Under the pieces are notes generated by a model. The model was not told the origin of the DNA. It worked only from the letters and a program-made list of their open reading frames with translations, and did no database searches. DNA of 64,000 nt, taken from positions 434,001 through 498,000 of the forward strand of contig NC_089193.1 of NCBI RefSeq assembly GCF_947507565.1, written 5' to 3'. The DNA comes from Oscarella lobularis. Lineage: Eukaryota > Porifera > Homoscleromorpha > Homosclerophorida > Oscarellidae. Of this stretch, positions 46,238 to 58,850 are shown piece after piece. Made by a program: the position numbers and the translations under genes. Position 1 is the first letter of the stretch, and every line of letters starts with the position of its first letter.

Positions 46238-47625
46238 CTAAAATAATTGATTGTCTTTTGTTGTACATGCACCATGTCCCTTTCGTCCCTCATTTATTGA
46301 TGGCAATGGAAGCCAATACCCAGACAATTCATCGTACTTTTCAACACAATTGCTACTTTCCCATTCTCCAATATCTCCCCATCCTCCTGTTGCGACGAGT
46401 TTCCCATTCCATGATGACAATTGACACCTGTCCTTTGTAGTTGGTTTGATATCAATGAACTCTTGTTTCTCCATTGAAAAACATTCAACTGAATTCCACG
46501 CCCCCAACCCTCCTCCAACAAACATTTTATCATCAATCACAGCCAATGAACAGTCCCACCGTGCATTCTTAATTTTCTTTATTGGTTTCCATTCTCCCTT
46601 ATTAATATCAAAACAATCAACTCGATCACTGAATAGAAACCCTTCTTTCACACTCCGCATCCCTCCCACAAGATAAATGTTCCCATTGTGTCCAATTGCT
46701 GATCTGTTTTTGAGTTGATATTCATCTGGTATTTTAGTTAATAATTCCAAATCTCTCGTTTCACTTTTCCATTCATAAATACTCGAACATCGATCCCTGT
46801 CTTTGATATCCATGACATACCCTTTCCCTTCACATTCACAGACACTCCCTATGTCTTGAATCTCCGGAAGGTGATTCTCCTCTCCCTCCCACGCTCCCTT
46901 CTTAAACTGAAACATTCTATCCCCATAACCAACATGTAGCATTCCATTGACTTCAGCCACACGTCCAGATGGCGAACCATAATCAATGGGCAATTTTGGT
47001 ATGTTTGTCTCCCATTTGGGACTTGGACTTCGCATCGAAGGACAAATCTAAATATATGTAACTCCCAATCACATTTCTATCAACCCAATTCAACAACCTT
47101 ATTTCTCAATCCGACAACAGTTATTTCGGCGCGAGCAAGATCTCCCTTCAATTTCTTCACTTTCTCATCCACAAGTCGATCAATTTCATTCTCTACATAG
47201 AATCTATTTAGTCAAATCCCATCCAAGCACATTCCCGAATAGTACTTCTCTTTCCTGGCTCCAAAAACAGCCGAACAATGTGTTCTTGTCTTTCCGTTCC
47301 ACGTAGAACGTCGACAAACTCGTCGAATGCCGTCGAATGCCGTCTCACCTTTTCGCGGCAAAATGTCGACAAGGAGCATACGCGATTTGTCTTCGTTCGT
47401 CTTGGACGAATCGCGCAGCATTGCGTATTGCTCTCGAGAGACGAGTCTCTCGGCGAGAAGACGATCTAGAACGGACATGGGATCGAACACTTCGACGATC
47501 GACGGAAGACTGTCGTGGACGCGATTTCTCCATCGTTTATCCATCGCGTCTAGACGCTTCTCTCTTCTCTCTTTCGCGGCGAGGGGAACACGGAACAATG
47601 GGGAGATGCGCGGGGAATTGCGCAC
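46238..47625 (-). pseudogene. CARD - coiled coil - Kelch protein, frameshifted by a 10-bp duplication
   Basis: Minus strand. Exon 1 (47625 or inner ATG 47544, to about 47246) encodes a CARD: six-helix pattern with RWRNRVHDSLPSIVEVF, VLDRLLAERLVSREQYAML, DKSRMLLVDILPRKG. Exon 2 (47192-47098) is a charged coiled coil (IDRLVDEKVKKLKGDLARAE). Exon 3 (47047-46238) holds about five Kelch blades (YLVGG, MFVGGG, LVATGGWG) to a TAG stop. Within exon 1 the 10-bp unit GGCATTCGAC is present twice in tandem (plus strand about 47322-47341). With one copy the CARD would continue through FDEFVDVLRGTERQEHIVRL, typical CARD helices 5-6; with two it leaves frame and stops at 47212. So this allele looks disabled, or an assembly or polymerase slip is present. 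Splice phases otherwise agree. Likely a CARD adaptor with a Kelch binding surface. Confidence 0.7.
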
Positions 47626-49939
47626 TAAATAAAGGTCGGAGTTGCTTCCGGGGAGTCCCCTTTCGAGGGACGTGTTTCGGGGAGGTACCCTTTCGAGGGC
47701 ACGAGATCAATATTTGTACAAAGGTCACTTGACGTCATCAACTTTAGTTTTGTATGCGAGAAGAGCTTTGGGAACATTTGTGTAGGAAACAATAAGATAA
47801 CAAGTCTTTGGATGTCAATTTAATTGTTTTGTAAGGTCAATTCCAACGAAATTTATTTTTCAAGTAATTTGAGTCTTAGATTGATCGTCGTGATTTATTA
47901 ATCAATGACATAGTTTATTCATATTCTCCATCTTATTTCACCTTATTAAAAATTGATATCACCATTATATGTATATTTTATTATTGAGCAAACGTCCACT
48001 ATGGTAGATGAGTGCAACTCATTAACAAGAAAACAAAGAAAAAGTAGAGAGCATTCGTTTGATGTAATAAATTGAGACGCTGATATTATTTTGTTCCAAG
48101 CAAAGTCACATGTGCATGAGCTCACTTGTCAGACGAGCTCTTCCGCTTTCAATCCAAGGCCCATTCAAGCAATCTTTGAGAAAAGAAGTGCTTTCTTGAC
48201 AATTTTTAAACGTTCTCTTCACTGGCACTGTAATCGTGAAATCTTCTTGAGTTGGAACCAACGTACGAAAGCATACTTATGTCATCTCTTTTTCAAGGTA
48301 AAACACCACGTGAATGTTTATGTCATTCTGTTTAGTGACGTCGTCTTATGACTCTTAGATCTACGTAACAACTGCTCGATTAGATCGTTTAGCGATGCTT
48401 ATTCCCACTTCTGATGGCAATTATAATGAATATAGAATTTGATGGCGAAGAGGATCCTCGAGGGGTCTCTACCTAAAAAATTTAGAAACCATGCTCAAAT
48501 GTTGCATTTTTAGACAAACTTTTAAACATACATATATTCTTCTATTTACTGACGTTCAAATACCAAATACCATTTATAGCCAAACACACGTCACAGAGAG
48601 CGTTTTCTGAGATTTTCTAAAAGTCATGTGCTTGGACTACTAAAGGATCTTTATACGTTCAAACATTTGAGAGTTATGTGCTAAGATTGAGGATCTATAC
48701 AAGTTCAAATACCTATGAGATTTGTGTAGGATTAAATTCTGTTCTCTAGATTTATTGTTTTGTTCCTCAGTGTGGTCATGAAGGACTTGTAGCTATGAAC
48801 GACTGAATTGACGTAAAAAAACTTTTTATTAGCTTGTCTCCAGGGTTTTGTTAGCTTGTTTTAGCGTTGAGAACGACTCCATTTCTTCGGAGATTGATTA
48901 CCCGAGTAGTCGAGTCACGTGGTTTCCTAATCTTTATGTGGCTGCATGTGCGCCTGCTCTAAACTAAAGCCATCGCTCAAACCGTTCAAAGAAGGGAAAA
49001 GAAACGACGAAAATGTTAAACTAGACGAAGCGAAGTCATTTCAATACATTTTTTTTGACGTGTGGTGAGTTTGAGCTATTCGGAAACGGAAAAACCAGCT
49101 GATCGACGCGATCGCTTGTCTTTTATGCTCCTGTACTCCACCAGCGTATCTTTCCTATCAGGATCGTTCTCCTGCTCTTTGTCCATTGGATGTGGACGCG
49201 CGAACAGGCTGTCTTCTGTAGCAAACTGAAGAGCCCCCCAAAAAACAGTCTTCCTTAGATTCTTCTAGAGATCCCGAAATGACGAAAGACACGAGCGCAG
49301 ACAACGTAGACACGTAAGTTTGAATATGATAGACCGCGGTTTGTGTGTGAACTATGCACCGAAATTTCATGCAACGCGAACGCGCATTCGATCATGCATG
49401 CACCTCACAGTCGTTTCCTCTCAAAAAGAGTCCAGATAAGCGTCAGCTTTAGTTTCCGTTCGAAGACGCAATAACGCTGCTCCTCTTACCATGCACGTGC
49501 ATGATGACGCCCCTTCTTCCATATCATATGTTACACTAGGCGCTTATCGACGTCTTCGATCTAAAATAAATGGCGCATAAAACGTGCTCGCTTCGTATTG
49601 TCCACTTAGCTTTTAGGCCTCCATACGGACGGTGGGCTCGCACCGCTGGAGAGGCCGCAAAAAATGGAGCCAATTGTAGAAGGGGTCGCTCACCCATGAG
49701 CAGCATGAGCCCATGAGCCGATCATAGCATAGGGAAGAGAACCCTACAACTAGACCGGTCCCTGTCGACAGTCGTAGCCCTGCCGCAGAGGAGCTGTCGC
49801 ACCCGCCGCGAGCAGAATGCAGTAGTGTAGTCGGCGTGGAGATGAAGAGCCGGCCGACGCCGCCAACTCCCCATGTTGTACGAGCTGCACGTAGCGAAGC
49901 TTATAGAGCGGAACGACTGGATCGCTCCGATGACGCAGC
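47626..49939. other. intergenic, nothing firmly supported
   Basis: Includes a short imperfect duplication at 47648-47702 (cggggag...ccctttcgaggg twice), AT-rich sequence, and a tiny ATG exon-like piece at 49280-49314 with a strong donor but no partner. Confidence 0.4.
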
Positions 49940-49998
49940 CCCTACAGGGATTAGAACCGCGTGAGCGGCGACCTGCAATCACTACGCCATCGTTGTCC
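49940..49998 (-). repeat. tRNA-like pol III promoter remnant
   Basis: On the minus strand tggcgtagtgattg (A box) is followed by ggttctaatcc (B box, 49958-49948), but about 13 nt too close for a complete tRNA, and no acceptor stem pairs. Most likely a tRNA-derived SINE or a decayed tRNA. Confidence 0.4.
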
Positions 49999-50680
49999 CG
50001 GGGAGTGACGTTGTGGGCGACGACTTTTTGCTCCCATTCCACGACTAACCGGCTGTACTGCACGCTGCAGCGACGACGAGGTTACGCAAAGAATTGCGTG
50101 CGCCGTGTGCCAGTATAAGAGCGAGGGAGACGAGCTCTGATTGGCTCGGGAGGCCAGATGACGAAGGTGCGAAACTTGGTGGTTTTACGCGTGACCATAA
50201 AAGGAAATAATTGTGCCTCACGTGAAAAGTTTCGACTAACAGTGACGCACTGGACGCACGTGCTCGTTTTCGGCGGTTTTTCCACGTACGGGGAAGTGCA
50301 ACGTCAGATCTCGCTTATGCACGCGATCGATAAACTATCGTGTCTCAGACGAACGGACGACTTTTCTTCGGCGAACGGCAAGAATTCCATCGCTAAACAG
50401 CGTCGAGGCGGTGATCGACGGAAGAAAATGCGAGAAATTAAGCCTCGCTGGAAGCGTGCGAACGATCGCTCGTCCTTCTTCCGCGATCGCGATCGGCGCT
50501 TTGAGACATAATTTCTGAACTCGTTCGACGACCTAGAAGGTACGGTCATACCTATAGAATATTATATCTGATGGGGACGGTGGCGCTAACGCTTTCCTAA
50601 GACGTTTCTGACGTTTACAAGGAAATCACTTTACGCAACATCATCTCAAAGCAATCCAGTGTTGAGGAGGTCGCAACGCT
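49999..50680. other. intergenic, no supported gene
   Basis: An open frame at 50158-50511 is rich in Arg/Lys from CpG-rich sequence and has no domain. Confidence 0.4.
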
Positions 50681-51215
50681 GTCCTGCGGTTGTAAGCTCG
50701 ACGCCGTGCGGCGCCGAACGTCGCGAACGCTCCAATTCGTTTGGTTTCGGCCTCCATCTTAGCTTAGCGTGCTCGACGTAAAATGTTTTCTCGCTGTTCT
50801 CTGAATTTTTGCGATTCAGACGATCGATTGTTCCTACACGACGAAATATTAATCGAAAGACGGCGTAATCGGCGTCGAAGCGGCTCAGATAGCTCGTGAA
50901 CGCTTTCGAAGCGAAACGCAGGTAACGAGCGCGTCCTTCTAGATTCTACGAGCGAAAACAGTGAAAGAGTGGCTCTCTGGTTCGACTCTTAACCCCTACA
51001 CTGTTATTACACGTATCTACGACTCGGTATCGCGGATTCTCTATTCCCTGCGATTCCATCGCGTTATAGCCTCGTTCCTTTTGACAGGCGAACTCGATTG
51101 AATGAGTTTGAGCGTTTCTTGTTGCCCATAAATGAGTTTTTCTCGCGTTTCGTCGAGATCGCGAACCAAACGCTGACGTCACATGTCGGAACTCTGGCTC
51201 CCACTTTACGTGCGA
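50681..51215 (+). repeat. promoter-like repeat R2, copy 2
   Basis: Counterpart of 25041-25565. It ends about 240 bp before the THSD7-like start codon, so it probably supplies that gene's promoter and an untranslated first exon (donor gaaacgcag|gtaacg at about 50922). Confidence 0.55.
51174..51181. promoter_or_regulatory. CRE-like palindrome
   Basis: tgacgtca, at the position equivalent to the CRE in R2 copy 1, about 280 bp upstream of the THSD7-like ATG. Confidence 0.5.
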
Positions 51216-51457
51216 TCCTGCCACCTATTTTCACGCTCAGAACTGTTAAAACCAAAAAGAATAAATTTCACGGTGAGTTCAAGATCCGCAGAAACCGCAA
51301 AAATTGTTTGAAGTTAAACCGGCTATACGGGCACCCTTCTATACCTATAGTGCGTTAAAGACTCGGCGCCGAACTGCGCCGAACAGGATTCGAGTCGCTG
51401 CTAGGCTAGAACGAAAAGTCAAAACAGTTCCATTCACATCATTCCCGAGCGGATCCA

Positions 51458-54400
51458 ATGTCGATAGTCGTCTTCGCTCTCACCCTAACGTTGAGCGCGG
51501 CGCAAACGTTCGAATGGTTCGCCGAATCGCCAAGAAATTGCGCACGCGATCCGACACAATGCTGCAGTACGTGCCGAGGCGATCGCGACGTCTACTGCCG
51601 CGTTCGCGCCACGAACGCACCCATTTCGCCACTTTTCTGTGCGGACACACCCAACCCGTACTCGTCTCGCGTCGAATGCAACGAAAAAGAATGCTCACGT
51701 GACTGCGTCGTAAGCACATGGAGTTTGTGGGGCGCTTGTAGTGCCACGTGCGACAATCTGACTACCGAATATCGTTCGCGACGCGTTTTCGTCCCTCCAG
51801 AAGCGGGGCGTTCCTGTCCGGATCTCAGCCAGACGCGTAAATGTCGAAACGCGATCTTACGTCTTCCTTGCCCCGCCCACCTGGCTTCGTCTTCAACCGC
51901 ATTCATTTCGTACTTATGGAGACTGGGACCTTGGAGTTCCTGTCTATCTATCGGCAGAAATGGATCCGCTTGCGGTCTCGGATTGATGTTTCGCGTTGTA
52001 AATTGCGTCGTTACCAACGGGAGCGTTGTTGAAGATATTAACTGCAAGTCTAATCCACGCGAAACGTCTCCGATCAATCGACAAGCCTGTAATCTTCCGT
52101 GCAATTGTCAAGTCGATCAGTGGTCGCCGTGGTCGAATTGCTCAGCAGAGTGCTACACGAAATCAAATTCTTCAAGCTCACATTCTGATTTACCGTATCA
52201 CGAACGCACTCGATCCATCATTCGAACGAGTCAATTCGGCGGAACTTTGTGCCCGTCTCTTTTTGAGCGACGATCCTGTGACGTCGATTTCCTTCCTGAT
52301 TGCCCGCGTTATCAGTGGTACAATGCTTCGTGGTTCGACTGTAATCTTGACGTCGCTGGCGACGTGTGCGGATTCGGAACCCAAAGACGCACCGTCTTTT
52401 GCGTCTTGGAAAACGACCCAACTAATACCCCCGTTGACGATCGTTTCTGCAAGGGCGAATTTCTCCCACCGGGTGCTGTAAAAACGGCCGCTCCCGTCAA
52501 ACCTCTCACAACTCGTTCCTGTCAAATTCTTTGTCCTCAAGACTGCGTTACGGGAGCGTGGTCCGAATGGGGTCAGTGCTCGCGTAGCTGCGGCGAGGGC
52601 GGCGTACGACGTCGAACGCGACCGGTACTGGTGCCGTCGTTCACCGGTGGTGCACCGTGTGGCGATCTCAGTAAAACGGCGCCATGCCAGAGAATCAATT
52701 GCACGTTTTGGTTCATTGGACGCTATAGCGCCTGTTTTTCTTTTGACTTTAATAAGCGCTGCGGTCCGGGCGTTCGATTTCGTCAGGTATCGTGTCTAAA
52801 CGCGCTCAATCAAATTCTCTCGAACGATTCAATGTGTCCTGAATCAAAACCGATAGAGCGGGATAACTGCTATCTGCCATGCGAGGGTGATTGCGTTCTG
52901 ACGGAATGGTCCCAGTGGACAGGGTGTCCGGCGACGTGCGGCGGCGCCGAAATCGTTCAGAAACGCACCCGAAGCATTGTCTTGTACAACGAGACGTCCG
53001 GACGTCAGTGCGTCGACGACGATCAATTGACCCAGCGCAAACCGTGCAACGTTTTCGTGCCGTGCATAACGTACGTCTGGCGTCACGAAAAATGGGCAAA
53101 CTGCATTTTCAATACCTCGCTCGACGATGAAGGAACGGGTAGCGGAAGCGGAGACAACGAGTCGAGTAACGCGACCAAGTGCGGTCCCAGCACTGGAGTC
53201 CAGAATCGCGACGTCTATTGTGAGCAACAGTTTAGTGGCTTTGAACGTCGTCGCGTCAGCGACGCCAAGTGCCTTGACCCTAACAACGTCGTCGTGAGTG
53301 ACAGCGTAAAGCCCGCGACCGTGCAACAATGCGATGTCGATTGCCCTGTGGATTGCGAAGTTAGCCCGTGGTCGGACTGGTCTGCGTGCTCGGCTACGTG
53401 CGGCTCGGCGACGCAACTTCGATCGCGATTTGTCACGAAAGCGGCGGCATTCGGCGGCGATTTGTGCCCTCGGAATCGCGACGGCATCATAACGGATACG
53501 TCGTCGTGCGTCGACGTTCCGCCTTGCTACGCGTACGCGTGGTTGATGACGGCGTGGTCGGAATGCCAGCTTCTTCGTCTTCCCAACGTTGAGGTCAGTT
53601 CGACGTGCGGACCGGGATTTCGTACGCGCGACGTGACGTGTCGTCGCGACGGCGATAACCAGACGGTCGCCGACGGTGTATGCAGTGCGACACTCCTCAC
53701 GGCGAGACCAAGCGACGTTCTCAATTGCAACATACCTTGCAAAGACGAATGCGAGTTTGGTACGTGGACGGCGTTCTCCGACTGCTCGCTGACGTGCGGT
53801 GTAGGATCAAAATCGCGTACGCGCGGAGTTCAGTTCAAAAATTCGACACTATCGCCGGCGGAACGTAATCAAACGTGTCCTCACATCAAAGCCAATCAGC
53901 TTATCGAGAGGGATCCCTGTAACGACTTTCCCTGCTTGGAGTACGGTTGGGTTGCAAGCGAATGGCTCACGTGCATTCCCGCAAAGAACGTTGACTCGTG
54001 CGGCGACGGCTTTCAAGAACGACACGTCAATTGTGAGACGCTGACCGATCATGTCTTTGTGAGCCTTCAGTTGTGTTTCTCCATCGGCGTGGCGCCTAAT
54101 CGAACGCGTTCCTGTCGCGTACCGTGCCCCGTCGACTGCGTTCTTGAAAGTTGGTCAGCTTGGAGAGTCTGTAACGGATTGTGCGACTCTCACGGCTTAG
54201 GATACGAAACGCGTACCCGAAATATTCTTGTTGCGCCGGCCCACGGCGGACGACCGTGCCTTGAACTCGAACAACGGAGACCTTGTATCAGCGATTGCAA
54301 ATGGGATATCGGAGCGTGGGGCGAATGCGTTCTCGACGATAGATCGCTATCATGCGGCGACGGAAAACGCAATCGATCGGTCACCTGTTTAGTCAACGGG

Positions 54401-56597
54401 GTTCTTGTGAATTTCAGCCGATGTCTCGTTCTCGGCGACAAGCCGAGTCCCATTAACAGACTGCCGGGAAAACCGATTAGCGAAGAAGCGTGTCGCACGC
54501 CGTGTTCCAATGACTGCGTGGTGACCGAATGGTCTGAGTGGTCCAATTGCATTCCCGCTTCACTCGGGCAACCAATTGAAGACGTCTGCAGAAATAGCCC
54601 CGGCTCTGCTAATTTACTTGGACAACACTCCCGTCAGCGATTAATACTTCGTAGCACTTCCCATTGCCCGTTGCAGCTAGTCGAAAACCAATTTTGCCCT
54701 CCCGCCGCCTGCCAAACGTTTCGCTGGCACGTATCTGCGTGGGGCAACTGCGTCATGTCCGACGGTGGCGACTGCGGAATTGGAATTCAACAGCGACAAA
54801 TCGTCTGCTCGTCCGATTTTGATCCTCGTATACGCGATGCTGCAGCTTGCAGCGGAACGCCGGCACCGTCGCCGACGTCGCGCCAATGCTCTGTTCCCTG
54901 TCCCGCCGATTGTAACGTGGACACTTGGGCTCCGTGGACGTTCACGAATGGCACGTGTGGCGGCGCCGGTCGTCGAGAGCGAAGTCGAGGTGTAATCATC
55001 GCCCCAAACGAACGAGGTCGTCAGTGTCCCGTTCTACTGCAGAAAGAACGATGCGCCTTCGATCCGTGCTTCTCCTACGCGTACGAGCGCGGTCCGTGGG
55101 GAAACTGCTCCGTTAGACTCACTTGTGCTAGATGCGGAGTTGGCATACGGGAGAGATCGGTTATCTGTCGTCAGAGCGACGGACTAAGCGTTTCTCTCGA
55201 ATGCTGCATTCTAAAAAAATGCCCATCGCGATCCGATTCGTCGAATCTCATTGACGTCGATTATCGAGCGCTCGATATACACTCTAAGGACGTGTGCGGC
55301 ATCGCCTGTCCCGGTGATTGCGTTCTCGCGCCGTGGAGCAACTGGGGACCCTGCAGTCTCGATTGCTCAAGTGGAAGTGGCAGAGGAATACAATCGCGAT
55401 CGCGCGGAATCATCGTTGCTGCGAGTCACGACGGTTTATGTCTTGATCAGACAAGTCGCATCGAGACAAAACAGTGCTCCACCGACGTGCATTGTTTCCT
55501 CTACGCGTGGGTTACGACTCCGTGGGCCAACGGCGTTCGCAACGTTTCCTGCGTGCAAAAGTTTCAGGACGGCGGCGGCGCGGTTGCTGTTGTCGATTCC
55601 GGTTGCGTGGAGGCTTTAAGACCTGCTTCTCAACAGTCGTGCGTGTCGGACACGTGCGACGGTCCCGGACAGGTCTGCAACACTGAATGCGTCATGGGTG
55701 CGCACGATTGCCATGCCGACGCCCTCTGCACTAATAATTCTTGTTCGTTTGACTGCACTTGTCGCACTGGATATACGGGTGACGGAAAGACGTGTACGGA
55801 TCTGAACGAGTGCGCTATGAAAACGGACGATTGCGACGAAAATGCCGACTGCATGAATGTACTGGGAAGTTTTTCGTGCGTCTGTGGCGAAGGATTCAGA
55901 GGAGACGGTCGCTCATGCGTGGGTAAGCAAATAAAGTATATCTGCCTTCATTAAAATGAATACAGAAGTAATTTAATAGCTGTTTATGATAATATGACAG
56001 ATTGACGGATAATTGACAGATTGACAGCTAATTGACAGATTGACGGATAACTCCTCCTTTCTTTGATAGACGTTAAAAACTCTACCGACCATTGGCCAGT
56101 TCAGCGTGACCATTGGCTCACTGAAGACGATAAGTGGGTAAACACAACGGAGCAATGTCCCCTACTCGGCGACGCTCTTCCCTCTGCCTCCTACACGCCT
56201 TCGGATTCCCCTATCGGTCAATGGGACTCGCTCAAAGACAGCTACATCGCCGAACTCAATGCGTGGCTCAAAACGGCGTCAAACATTCCCGGAGTGCCGG
56301 ACACAGTTGACTTCACGTCGACCGACCCGGACGAACTGTGGAACGAAATAAAAACGTTCTTGGATTCGGTACAAAATAAAATTCGCTAAAACATAATACT
56401 ATTAATTATTTTATTTTTATAAGGTCTATACGGCTTGGTATAAGCATCTTGGCGTTGCTCAAGGCTTTGTTCGTCCCAATCCGGCTGGAATGCGCGAGGA
56501 CGACAGAATCAAGCAATGGAATCATTTCGTCGACGTGAGCAACGACGCTCAGACGAAATACGAGCAAAACTACGGCGCAAGGTGCGACCCAGCCTAA
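51458..56597 (+). CDS. THSD7-like secreted protein: ~20 alternating TSP1 repeats, two EGF, novel C-terminus
   Basis: Three exons (51458-55922, 56070-56368, 56424-56597) give 1645 aa. Residues 1-16 (MSIVVFALTLTLSAAQ) are a signal peptide. From residue ~85 two TSP1 forms alternate: C..(S/T)WS.W..C...C (STWSLWGACSATC, GAWSEWGQCSRSC, SPWSDWSACSATC) and Y.W....W..C...CG.G...R.V.C (YAWLMTAWSECQ...CGPGFRTRDVTC). This alternation, with IPC/VPC linkers and the final YAW..TPWANG...CVQ unit, matches vertebrate THSD7A/B. Two EGF-like units follow (1408-1488; the second is DLNECAMKTDDC). The last ~157 aa (HWPVQRDHWL, WYKHLGVAQGFVRPNPAG) match nothing I know and contain no TM helix, unlike THSD7A, which is membrane-anchored. 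The whole TSP array is a single 4.5-kb exon. Probably extracellular matrix or guidance. Many antisense frames across it are shadows. Confidence 0.85.
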
Positions 56598-58696
56598 GAA
56601 GGGACTCGATGTGTCCACCTGCTTTCGTTGAGTCTCTAAACTCTGTATGTCAGCAACACACCCTTCGCACTGTATTGTTTTATTGATAATTATGATGTTA
56701 GTCGTTGAGAATCGGAGCATCTGTCGTTTTGAGTCGAGCACAAATTTGGCTACCTGTACGGTTTAATTTCTTTTATATTAGCAAATGTGCGTCAGCCAGC
56801 CCAGGTGCGCATCTCGGATGTTCTTGGTCATGCAAATTCGCCCCCGTGATATGTTTCATCTGGGCTCCATCTCGCACCCGAACCGAACTGCACGACTCTC
56901 CTGTTTTCGACAAAAGCTTGGCGACGTCTATCTATCTATCTGCAAGCCCGAACAAGTACCTCAATCTTGGTATCAATTATTCGTATCCTTTTTGGAACAT
57001 GATGTCAACAACGGGATCAGGAGAATCAGAAACGGCGTCCTCTGAAAGCGTTTGTGAGTCTTTTGAAGTCGATTCGAATCCGCTCAAGGAAACCGCGATC
57101 AGAGGCAAGGTTGATGTCAGGTACATAAAGCAGAGAGAAAGTTGTGTCTGATATTGGATGACAAAGAAAGCGATCTCTGACCGATAGTATAGCAAGACTA
57201 TCGTCATCTTCGTGTTGTTTTTCTGTTATTATTGTTGCAGACAGCTGTGTCCTCACACATGGAGTAGCGTTTGTTGTCGTATGTACGTCTTAGAATGTTT
57301 GTTGCTGTTGTACGTGCATGCGTCTGTCTTGTATGTAAACCAGCTGCTGATTCCTTACTAATTGAGCAGGAGAGGTCAACGAATGTTATACTTTTGTTAT
57401 CCTTTCCTACTCAAGACTCGATCGCCGTTTCTATTACTGAAAACCAGTCCACAAACGTCTTTGACATTAAATTAGGTAATTGCCTTGCAGTTAATCAACT
57501 GTCTTTGGCACGTCATGTATATACTGTATAGTGTGACAATCGTGCTACTTTTCTTAATTTATATCTGAGCTTCCAGTGTGATAGTCATATAAAACAATCC
57601 TCTCTCTTAGAATCGTTATTTTTCATTGTAAAAGTCTGATAAACTGATACACTGATTGTCGTCAGGAGGTGATGTGGTGACTAATACAAAGCGTGCAGCC
57701 ATGCACACACAACATGATCCTATAAGACTATGACTTCGTCACAGCAGCCAAAAAACTCCACGTCCACACCCTACACTAAGAAGAAAAATCGCGGCAAGAT
57801 CGAGTAAGGACCCGTGTGGGCCATGCCCGAAGGCCATGAGGCAGCTACATCTCTTACGAGGAATTAGATCCATCTTATTAGACTGTTTCCAGATTTGCAG
57901 GCACGTGGGCTAGTCTGTTGGAAGAACACTGACTAAAATTTCACGTTCTTTATCATTATTTTCAAGAGAGGAGATCAGGAAGACACTACAAGAGAACATG
58001 AAGACGACAGCTACTCATGGAACAATAGTTCGGGTGAGGCTCCTTTTGAGGGTTCACTACCAGCTATCGTATTTCCAAAAGGAGCCTAATACCCCCAAAG
58101 CACGATATCCTATCAAACGCACGACGTAAAACTCACTTTCAATACATCTCCTGACGGTTGGTGAAAAGTAATTCTACGCATTTTATATGACATCTTATTT
58201 AATTGATCCTTGCGATCCAAGTCTGTCTTACAAAACGGCATTTGTCACTCGTCCGGAATTTCTTGCCTCGTTACCGGTACTTACGGTCTTACGTGTGAAG
58301 AAGAACCAGCGTCTCCTTCCTCTCATGCGTTTCCAAATGAAAATGAAAAGGCAACCATCACTAATTGAGCTATTGTTGCTTTAGCGATTTTTTGCACTTT
58401 TATCACACTGATCGTGGTGGCATTTGGCTGGTGGCATTTGGCTGGCGTCGAAGGCGGTTAGTCGATGGATGTGGCTGCATTGAATGAGACGATGACATAT
58501 ATGGGAATTACTCTATAAGGACACCAGCCAATGTCTTTTATGTTTTTTTTTGTTTTTGATGTTAGTGACCCGCATGTACTCGCTGTTCTTGCTATTCTGT
58601 AGCACTATAATAGACTTTCTCGGTCCGTGTCTTAGCACTTGAGAGCAACTGTCTAATCAGACATGCCAAGGGGCGCGTAGCGCGCAATAAATTTTT
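56598..58696. other. THSD7-like 3' region and intergenic, one possible kinase-tail exon
   Basis: From about 56870 to the TGA at 57149-57151 one frame reads NKYLNLGINYSYPF, then a Ser/Glu-rich stretch and KVDVRYIKQRES. The YLNL and VRY tyrosines recall RTK cytoplasmic tails (VRYV in RTK-B), so it may be a stray RTK 3' exon. No kinase domain precedes it. The rest holds nothing recognisable. Confidence 0.25.
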
Positions 58697-58850
58697 GACC
58701 ACGCCTTCTTAAAAAGAAGCCACGCCTACTAAAAATAGTGACAACGCCCTCTTAAAAAAGAGCCACGCCTACTAAAAATTGTGACCACGCCCTCTTAGAA
58801 AACAGTGACCACGCCCTCATTAAAAAGAGCCACGCCTACTAAAAATAGTG
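58697..58850. repeat. minisatellite, ~25-50 bp units around CCACGCC
   Basis: Alternating gaccacgccctcttaaaaa and gag ccacgcctactaaaaat units, about four pairs with small differences. Confidence 0.85.

Noticed and set aside
49280-49314. ATG exon MTKDTSADNVDT with a strong gtaagt donor
   Set aside because: No following exon could be found; too short to support alone.
50158-50511. Arg/Lys-rich 117-codon ORF
   Set aside because: Driven by CpG-rich sequence; no domain, no conservation evidence.
51480-55854. Many long antisense and alternate-frame ORFs over the THSD7-like gene
   Set aside because: They are shadows of a GC-rich 4.5-kb coding exon; none has a domain or signal sequence, while the plus frame is a continuous TSP1 array.
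57271-58384. Short ORFs downstream of the THSD7-like gene
   Set aside because: No signal peptide, domain or splice evidence.
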